From DATGKD01 sp035294855 (lineage in GTDB: Bacteria; Actinomycetota; Acidimicrobiia; Acidimicrobiales; UBA8190): a stretch of 5,654 nucleotides of DNA. The position numbers were made by a program, and so were the translations under genes. The DNA lies in NCBI GenBank assembly GCA_035294855.1, contig DATGKD010000230.1, forward strand, positions 1 through 5,654, written 5' to 3'. Below the pieces are notes generated by a model that saw only the letters and a list, made by a program, of their open reading frames with translations, was not told the DNA's origin and made no database searches. Within the stretch, counting starts at the first letter, position 1. The number at the start of each line of letters is the position of its first letter. Shown in pieces: positions 1-3,693 of this stretch.

Positions 1-13
1 ACAGCTTGGCCAT
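1..13 (-). CDS. ilvC: Start of ketol-acid reductoisomerase (partial, runs off the window)
   Basis: Only the first four codons and one further base are inside the window. They read ATG GCC AAG CTG T, giving Met-Ala-Lys-Leu. Ketol-acid reductoisomerases often begin MAKLYYD or similar, and ilvC is the usual third gene of ilvBNC operons. The start is supported by a strong Shine-Dalgarno sequence 10 nt upstream. IlvC uses NADPH to isomerise and reduce acetolactate or acetohydroxybutyrate, the product of the IlvB/IlvN enzyme encoded just upstream. The gap from the ilvN stop is 62 nt with no obvious terminator, so co-transcription is likely. The identity is inferred from four residues plus context and cannot be proved from this window. 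Confidence 0.65.
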
Positions 14-23
14 GTCTGATCTG

Positions 24-30
24 CCTCCTC
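24..30 (-). promoter_or_regulatory. Ribosome binding site of ilvC
   Basis: The minus strand reads GAGGAGG here. Its GGAGG core (24-28) lies 10 nt before the ATG at 13-11. This is the clearest Shine-Dalgarno sequence in the window and is the main reason to believe a gene starts at position 13. Confidence 0.7.
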
Positions 31-75
31 GACGGGCCTGGTCCAGCCCTTCAGCGCGCCTCGCCGGCGCCGATT

Positions 76-663
76 TCATCCCGCCTCGCGGGGCGAGACG
101 GTGCGCAGGCGGGGGGCGCGCCGTTCCAGCCTAGGCAGAGCGACGCGCCCTGTCCGCTGGAGCTCGGTGATGCCGAGCGGCTCGACGAGGTGCTCGAAGT
201 CGTCGACGCTCGCCGGCGTGCCCGCCAGCATCACGGTCATGTGCTCGGGGCCGACGTCCACGATCTTGCCGCCGAACACGTCCACCAGCGCGATCACCTG
301 GCCCCGCTCCGCCGGTCCCGCCTTGACCGTGGCGAGGAGGAGCTCGCCTTCGGTGGCGGCCTCGGGCGCGAGCTCGGTGATGGAGACGACGTTCACGAGC
401 TTGTCGAGCTGGCGCACGATCTGCTCGAGGGGCGCGGACTCCACGTCCACCACGATCGTGATGCGCGACAGCCGGTCGTCGTCGGTGGGTGCCACCGCCA
501 GCGAGAAGATGTTGAACCCTCGCCGTGAGAACAGCCCGGCGACGCGGGCGAGGACGCCGGCCTTGTTCTCGACGAGGGCCGTGACGATGTGGTGCCGCGG
601 CGGAGGGGCTGTGCTCCCAGAGGCTGTGCTCCCAGAGGCTGTGCTCCCAGAGGTTGTGCTCAC
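76..663 (-). CDS. ilvN: Acetolactate synthase small (regulatory) subunit
   Basis: This 195-residue protein activates the IlvB catalytic subunit and confers feedback control by valine. An N-terminal ACT domain spans about residues 25-98 (HIVTALVENKAGVLARV, then GLFSRRGFNI). Asn33, Gly36 and Asn51 align with E. coli IlvH Asn11, Gly14 and Asn29, which are linked to valine binding, so valine inhibition is predicted. A second ACT-like domain covers about residues 105-175. The chosen start is the GTG at 661-663, which overlaps the ilvB stop as GTGA and has GGAGG 7 nt upstream. Reading frame upstream of it is only a shadow of ilvB. The protein is about 30 residues longer than E. coli IlvH because of a Ser/Thr/Gly/Ala repeat at residues 2-19 and a basic C-terminal tail. 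No ATG occurs before the ACT domain. Confidence 0.95.
   Translation of the reverse strand: MSTTSGSTASGSTASGSTAPPPRHHIVTALVENKAGVLARVAGLFSRRGFNIFSLAVAPTDDDRLSRITIVVDVESAPLEQIVRQLDKLVNVVSITELAPEAATEGELLLATVKAGPAERGQVIALVDVFGGKIVDVGPEHMTVMLAGTPASVDDFEHLVEPLGITELQRTGRVALPRLERRAPRLRTVSPREAG
607..660 (-). repeat. 15-bp tandem repeat at the 5' end of ilvN
   Basis: On the plus strand the unit GTGCTCCCAGAGGCT occurs at 611-625 and 626-640, and once with a single change at 641-655, followed by a partial copy. In the ilvN frame it encodes STTSG-STASG-STASG-STA directly after the start codon. The unit is a multiple of three, so copy-number change would not break the frame. It uses ACA, TCT and GGG codons; ACA and TCT do not appear in the following ACT-domain stretch that I decoded by eye. 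Confidence 0.9.
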
Positions 664-2444
664 CGGCCCCCCTCCCCTTCGGACGGCCCGACGATGATGT
701 CGTCGTTGGAGGCGCCGGCCGGCACCATCGGGTACACCTTCTCGAACGCGTCGGTGCGGAAGTCGATGACCACCGGCCGGTCGTCGATGCTGTTCGCCTT
801 GTCGATGGCGGGCGCCACCTCCTCGGCCGACTCCACGCGCAGGCCGACGCAGCCCATCGCCTCGGCCCACTTGACGTAGTCGGGAAGGTCGGGCGACAGG
901 TACACCTCGGAGTAGCGCTCCTCGTAGAACAGCTCCTGCCACTGGCGCACCATGCCCAGGTAGGCGTTGTTCAAGATGGCCACCTTGATCGGGATCCGCT
1001 CGGCGGACGCCGTCACGAGCTCCTGGGCGGTCATCTGGAAGCAGCCGTCGCCGTCGATCGCCCACACCATGCGCTCGGGGCGGCCCACCTTGGCCCCGAT
1101 GGCCGCGGGCACGGCGAAGCCCATGGTGCCCGCGCCGCCGGAGTTCACCCAGGTGTTCGGGTGGTTGAACCGCCAGTACTGCGACGCCCACATCTGGTGC
1201 TGCCCGACGCCCGCCACGACGATCGTGTCGTCGGGGGTCATGTCGCGCAGCTGCTCGACGACGAACTGCGGCTTGAGCGGCCCCCCGTCGGTCTGGTCGT
1301 AGGTGAGCGGGAACTCCTTCTGCCATGCGGCGATCTGGGCCTTCCACGGGGCGAGGTCGGGCCGCCCGGCGGCAACCGAGCCCTCCACCGGCGCAGATGC
1401 ACTCGCCGACGAGCCCGCAGCGGGCCCCACCCCCATCGATTCGAGCGCCCGCACCAGCTCCTCGATCACGAGACGGCAGTCGCCCGCGATGGCCACGTCG
1501 GGACGGCGGACCTTGCCGAGCTCAGCCGGGTCGATGTCGACGTGGATCACCTTGGCGTCCGGCGCGAACGCGGCGATCTTGCCGGTCACGCGGTCATCGA
1601 AGCGGCTCCCCAGCGCCACGAGAAGATCCGCCCCCTGCATCGCCGTCACCGCCGTGTAGTTGCCGTGCATGCCGGGCATGCCGAGGCAGAGCGGGTGCGA
1701 GTCGGGGAACGCGCCGCGCGCCATGAGCGTGGTGACGACCGGGATCCCGGTGCGCTCGGCGAGGTCCCGCAGCGCGTCCGACGCGTGCGCCTTCAGGATC
1801 CCACCCCCGGCGTAGATGACGGGACGGGCGGCACCGAGGATGAGCCCGGCGGCGCGCTCGATGTCGGCTCGGTCGCCGGTGGACGGCGGGTGGTAGCCGG
1901 GGAGATCGAGGTCGTCGACCGACTCGGGCCAGTACCAGTCCATCTGAGCGTTCGACACGTCCTTGGGGACGTCGACGAGGACGGGCCCGGGCCTTCCCGT
2001 GGTGGCCACGTGGAAGGCCTCGGCCACCGCCCGGGGGATGTCCTGCGCGTCGGTGATGAGCCAGTTGTGCTTGGTGATGTCCATCGTCACGCCCGTGATG
2101 GGGCACTCCTGGAAGGCGTCGGTGCCGATGGCCGTGGTCGGCACCTGGCCGGTGATGACGACGATGGGGATCGAGTCCATGGCGGCATCGGCGAGCGGCG
2201 TCACGATGTTCGTCGCGCCCGGCCCGCTCGTCACCATGGCCACGCCGGGACGCCCGGTGACGTGCGCGTAGCCCTCGGCCATGTGCCCCGCCCCCTGCTC
2301 GTGGCGGACGAGCACGTGGCGGATCGTGGAGTCGAGGATGGGGTCGTACACCGGGAGGATGGCCCCGCCCGGCAACCCGAAGATGACTTCGGTGTGTTCC
2401 ATTTCGAGGCTCTTGATGAGGGCCTGCGCCCCGGTCATTCGCAT
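660..2444 (-). CDS. ilvB: Acetolactate synthase large (catalytic) subunit
   Basis: This 594-residue ThDP enzyme condenses pyruvate with pyruvate or 2-ketobutyrate, the first common step of valine, leucine and isoleucine synthesis. The N-terminal ThDP domain (about 4-165) has GLPGGAILPVYD and the catalytic Glu49 in RHEQGAGHMAEGYA. The central FAD/structural domain spans about 190-335. The C-terminal domain holds the metal/ThDP motif GDG (465-467) ending in NN (492-493), with the usual spacing. RQWQELFY (Trp502) and ITGQVP (Pro102) match known inhibitor-contact positions and look wild type. An Ala/Ser-rich linker at about 340-360 is somewhat long. Two starts are possible, Met1 (2444) and Met3 (2438); neither has a clear Shine-Dalgarno, and Met1 is kept. 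It is the first structural gene of ilvBN(C), behind a probable attenuator. The biosynthetic type is supported by the adjacent ilvN. Confidence 0.97.
   Translation of the reverse strand: MRMTGAQALIKSLEMEHTEVIFGLPGGAILPVYDPILDSTIRHVLVRHEQGAGHMAEGYAHVTGRPGVAMVTSGPGATNIVTPLADAAMDSIPIVVITGQVPTTAIGTDAFQECPITGVTMDITKHNWLITDAQDIPRAVAEAFHVATTGRPGPVLVDVPKDVSNAQMDWYWPESVDDLDLPGYHPPSTGDRADIERAAGLILGAARPVIYAGGGILKAHASDALRDLAERTGIPVVTTLMARGAFPDSHPLCLGMPGMHGNYTAVTAMQGADLLVALGSRFDDRVTGKIAAFAPDAKVIHVDIDPAELGKVRRPDVAIAGDCRLVIEELVRALESMGVGPAAGSSASASAPVEGSVAAGRPDLAPWKAQIAAWQKEFPLTYDQTDGGPLKPQFVVEQLRDMTPDDTIVVAGVGQHQMWASQYWRFNHPNTWVNSGGAGTMGFAVPAAIGAKVGRPERMVWAIDGDGCFQMTAQELVTASAERIPIKVAILNNAYLGMVRQWQELFYEERYSEVYLSPDLPDYVKWAEAMGCVGLRVESAEEVAPAIDKANSIDDRPVVIDFRTDAFEKVYPMVPAGASNDDIIVGPSEGEGGR
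671..675 (-). promoter_or_regulatory. Ribosome binding site of ilvN, inside ilvB
   Basis: The minus strand reads GGAGG within a purine run in the last ilvB codons (Glu-Gly-Glu-Gly-Gly). It lies 7 nt before the GTG at 663-661. It decides the ilvN start and allows re-initiation as well as coupling through the GTGA overlap. Confidence 0.7.
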
Positions 2445-2460
2445 GGTCGGCTCGTTTCGT

Positions 2461-2560
2461 GTCTGGGTGGTGACTGGCGGGTGCCTGGTGGATGTGTGGG
2501 GGGTGCCTGGTTGAGGTGACAGTGGGTGGCTCGTCGGTGAGTGGATGTCTGGCGGGTGGA
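2461..2560 (-). promoter_or_regulatory. C-rich, G-poor ilvB leader segment, Rho-utilisation-like
   Basis: Read as ilvB leader RNA, this 100-nt stretch contains about 53 C and 13 G by hand count, with many CACC/CCAC elements and little possible structure. That C-over-G excess is typical of Rho loading (rut) sites. It lies after the attenuator hairpin and before ilvB. It also contains the direct repeat ACCAGGCACCC at 2501-2511 and 2479-2489, 22 nt apart. The bias is seen directly; the Rho role is inference. Confidence 0.4.
2479..2511 (-). repeat. 11-bp direct repeat with 22-nt period in the ilvB leader
   Basis: The minus strand has ACCAGGCACCC at 2511-2501 and again at 2489-2479. Flanking bases are also partly similar, so this looks like a decayed 22-nt duplication. 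No function can be assigned beyond its contribution to the C-rich leader. Confidence 0.7.
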
Positions 2561-2580
2561 TGAGTCAGCGGAAAGGCGCC

Positions 2581-2613
2581 CGGAATTGAAACGACCTCCC
2601 GTTCGGGAGGTCG
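2581..2613 (-). terminator. Intrinsic-terminator-like hairpin (attenuator) in the ilvB leader
   Basis: On the minus strand CGACCTCCC (2613-2605) and GGGAGGTCG (2600-2592) form a perfect 9-bp stem with the 4-nt loop GAAC. GTTTCAATT follows, an interrupted T-rich tract. It lies 35 nt after the stop codon of the Leu/Val leader peptide and 147 nt before ilvB, so it should stop transcription before the structural genes. The plus-strand side has no T tract, so the terminator is oriented for ilvB. The weak U tract may mean incomplete or NusA/Rho-aided termination. Confidence 0.75.
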
Positions 2614-2616
2614 GAA

Positions 2617-2650
2617 AGCGCACGGAGCCGCGGGCGCGGCGACGTGCGCT
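2617..2650 (-). promoter_or_regulatory. Hairpin overlapping the leader-peptide stop codon
   Basis: AGCGCACG (2650-2643) and CGTGCGCT (2624-2617) are perfect 8-bp complements. Inside, GCCGC (2640-2636) pairs with GCGGC (2631-2627) around a GCCC loop, separated from the outer stem by a symmetrical TC/TC internal loop. The 5' arm starts at the A of the leader TAG. A ribosome terminating there would therefore cover it, while one stalled at the first Leu codons would leave it free. Only 3 nt separate it from the terminator stem. The pairing is seen directly; its role as pause or antitermination element is inference. Confidence 0.6.
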
Positions 2651-2693
2651 ACGAGAGGACTACCAGAAGGTCGGTGGAGGGCGCCCCGTACAT
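2649..2693 (-). CDS. Leu/Val leader peptide of the ilvBNC attenuator
   Basis: The 14-codon ORF encodes MYGAPSTDLLVVLS and ends in TAG. Residues 9-13 are Leu-Leu-Val-Val-Leu, read from CTT CTG GTA GTC CTC. CTT and GTA are absent from the roughly 50 ilvB codons I decoded for comparison, so shortage of charged Leu or Val tRNA should stall ribosomes here. The stop overlaps the 5' arm of a stable hairpin, and a terminator-like hairpin follows. This is the layout of amino-acid attenuators such as the ilv and leu leaders of enteric bacteria and the ilvB leader of corynebacteria. No Ile codon is present. There is no good Shine-Dalgarno; an mRNA beginning at or a few nt before the ATG is plausible. 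An in-frame GTG at about 2734 could lengthen the peptide but is less likely. Function is inferred from position and codon content. Confidence 0.8.
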   Translation of the reverse strand: MYGAPSTDLLVVLS

Positions 2694-2703
2694 GGTCCGG
2701 ACA
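2694..2703. promoter_or_regulatory. GGTCCGGACA element at the ilvB leader promoter, copy 1
   Basis: The 10-mer contains the perfect 8-bp palindrome GTCCGGAC. It lies between the candidate -10 of the ilvB leader and the leader-peptide ATG, so a bound protein would overlap the start point. An identical 10-mer occurs at 2835-2844 beside the divergent promoter. An operator role is inference. Confidence 0.3.
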
Positions 2704-2731
2704 GTCTTGCACTCGCGGCGGCGCCCGGCAA
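2703..2731 (-). promoter_or_regulatory. Candidate promoter of the ilvBNC leader transcript
   Basis: On the minus strand TTGCCG (2731-2726) is followed, after 17 nt, by AAGACT (2708-2703). These match the -35 and -10 consensus at 4/6 and 3/6 positions. Transcription would start near 2696, about 3 nt before the leader-peptide ATG, giving a leaderless or nearly leaderless transcript. That would explain the missing Shine-Dalgarno. The match is weak and the call rests partly on position. Confidence 0.35.
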
Positions 2732-2834
2732 CCACTCCGGGACAGTTCTCGCCTCATGCGCTCTCCATCGCGCCGGTCCGGCTGCGGCCGCGCCGGGTCT
2801 GCGTGCGTGAGATGTCGTTTGGCGGGGTCCCCGG

Positions 2835-2844
2835 GGTCCGGACA
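2835..2844. promoter_or_regulatory. GGTCCGGACA element at the methyltransferase promoter, copy 2
   Basis: This is an exact copy of the element at 2694-2703. It ends immediately before the TAGGGT hexamer of the methyltransferase promoter. A third, shorter match (GGTCCGG) lies between them at 2775-2781. In GC-rich DNA chance recurrence cannot be excluded. Confidence 0.3.
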
Positions 2845-2850
2845 TAGGGT
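2845..2850 (+). promoter_or_regulatory. -10 hexamer for leaderless transcription of the methyltransferase
   Basis: TAGGGT fits the actinobacterial TANNNT -10 pattern. Six bases separate it from the GTG at 2857, so transcription should start on the G of the start codon. There is no Shine-Dalgarno upstream of that GTG, in agreement with leaderless translation. The best -35-like sequence, TTGGCG at 2819-2824, is 20 nt away and weak. Confidence 0.5.
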
Positions 2851-2856
2851 GGCCCG

Positions 2857-3615
2857 GTGGACGAACTCACCGCTCGGCGTGCCCGCTCGTTCGGGCCCAT
2901 CGCCGACATCTACGACCGGGTGCGCCCCGGTTACCCGGCGGACGCCGTCACGTGGCTGCTCGCCGACCACGAGCGCCCGGGGAACCCGGCCAAGCGGGTG
3001 CTCGACATCGGGGCGGGAACCGGGGCGCTGACGAGGGATCTCGTGGCCATGGGCCTCGACGTCGTGGCCGTCGAGCCGGACCCCGCGATGCGCGCCGTGC
3101 TCGGGGAGCGGGTCCCCGCGGCCGACGTGCGCGCCGGGAGCGCGGAGGACGTGCCCCTCGACGACGGCGAGGTGGATGCCGTCCTCGGGGGGCAGATGTG
3201 GCACTGGGTGGACCTCGAGCCCGCCGTCGCCGAGGTTGCGCGGGTGCTGCGGCCCGGAGGCACCCTCGGGCTCCTGTGGAACTTCCGTGACGAGCACGTG
3301 CCGTGGATGGCCGAGTTGGGCGCCATCCTCGGTGGCGACGACGTGCACGGCGGACCGGCGCAGGTCGTGCTCCCGCCGGGGGCGCCGTTCACAGCTCGGG
3401 CGGCGCGCGACTTCCCGTGGTCGCAGCAATTGGCGCGCCGTGACGTGGTCGACCTGGTCTCCACCCGGAGCCACGTGCAGGTGCTCCCCGACGACGAACG
3501 CGCTGAGCTGCTGCAGAAGATCGGCGCGCTCGTCGACAGCCATCCGGCGGTCGCGCAGCGCGCCCGCATCGAGGTCCCCTACGTCACGAGCTGCTGGCGG
3601 GCCACGCGCACCTGA
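2857..3615 (+). CDS. Class I SAM-dependent methyltransferase (UbiE/Methyltransf_11-like)
   Basis: This 252-residue soluble protein has a Rossmann-type SAM-binding fold in its N-terminal half. Motif I is VLDIGAGTGAL (residues 48-58). The acidic end of strand 2 is VVAVEPDP (69-76), with Glu73 expected to contact the SAM ribose. Motif II/III regions follow at AGSAEDVPLDDGEVDAVL (93-110) and EVARVLRPGGTLGLLW (126-141). The start SFGPIADIYDRVRPGYP is typical of small-molecule methyltransferases of this family. The substrate-recognition C-terminal half shows no feature I can match, so the substrate is unknown. The GTG start coincides with the predicted transcription start. It is transcribed divergently from ilvB and converges on ilvD. 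No signal peptide or membrane segment is visible. A link to branched-chain amino acid metabolism rests on position only. Confidence 0.85.
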   Translation: MDELTARRARSFGPIADIYDRVRPGYPADAVTWLLADHERPGNPAKRVLDIGAGTGALTRDLVAMGLDVVAVEPDPAMRAVLGERVPAADVRAGSAEDVPLDDGEVDAVLGGQMWHWVDLEPAVAEVARVLRPGGTLGLLWNFRDEHVPWMAELGAILGGDDVHGGPAQVVLPPGAPFTARAARDFPWSQQLARRDVVDLVSTRSHVQVLPDDERAELLQKIGALVDSHPAVAQRARIEVPYVTSCWRATRT

Positions 3616-3634
3616 GCCCGAAGGGTTCTGTCTG

Positions 3635-3679
3635 GGGCGGTGTTCTGCGGTCGTGTTCTGGGTCCGATGTTCACCGCCC
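3635..3679. terminator. Possible bidirectional terminator between convergent genes
   Basis: GGGCGGTG (3635-3642) and CACCGCCC (3672-3679) are perfect 8-bp complements in the 78-nt gap between the methyltransferase and ilvD stop codons. The loop is long (29 nt) and there is no T tract on either side, so the case rests mainly on position between convergent genes. The sequence GTTCTG also occurs three times here. Confidence 0.3.
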
Positions 3680-3693
3680 AAGCCGTAGCGTGA

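Noticed and set aside
14..75. Short GGGC...GCCC pairing between ilvN and ilvC as a terminator
   Set aside because: Only 4 bp of clean stem, no T tract, and a strong ilvC ribosome binding site follows, so read-through is expected.
664..1347. Upstream extension of the ilvN reading frame to a 423-codon protein
   Set aside because: The added part is the out-of-frame shadow of ilvB. The GTG at 663 with GGAGG upstream and the GTGA overlap is the proper start.
654..2519. Long plus-strand open frame (621 codons) opposite ilvB
   Set aside because: It is an antisense shadow of ilvB, with His/Arg/Asp-rich composition typical of the reverse of GC-rich coding DNA and no domain.
2435..2623. 62-codon minus-strand open frame through the ilvB leader, ending at the ilvB start
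   Set aside because: It starts inside the attenuator hairpins, uses many codons uncommon in the neighbouring genes (ACA, TCA, AGA, CAT), has no recognisable motif, and is explained by the stop-poor C-rich leader.
2660..2845. 61-codon minus-strand open frame upstream of ilvB
   Set aside because: It overlaps the leader peptide in another frame, is low-complexity Ala/Arg/Pro, and covers both predicted promoters.
1594..3681. Long minus-strand open frame (695 codons) across the methyltransferase, the leader and part of ilvB
   Set aside because: It is out of frame with ilvB, antisense to the methyltransferase and runs through the attenuator. Composition is low-complexity, so it is a GC-rich artefact.
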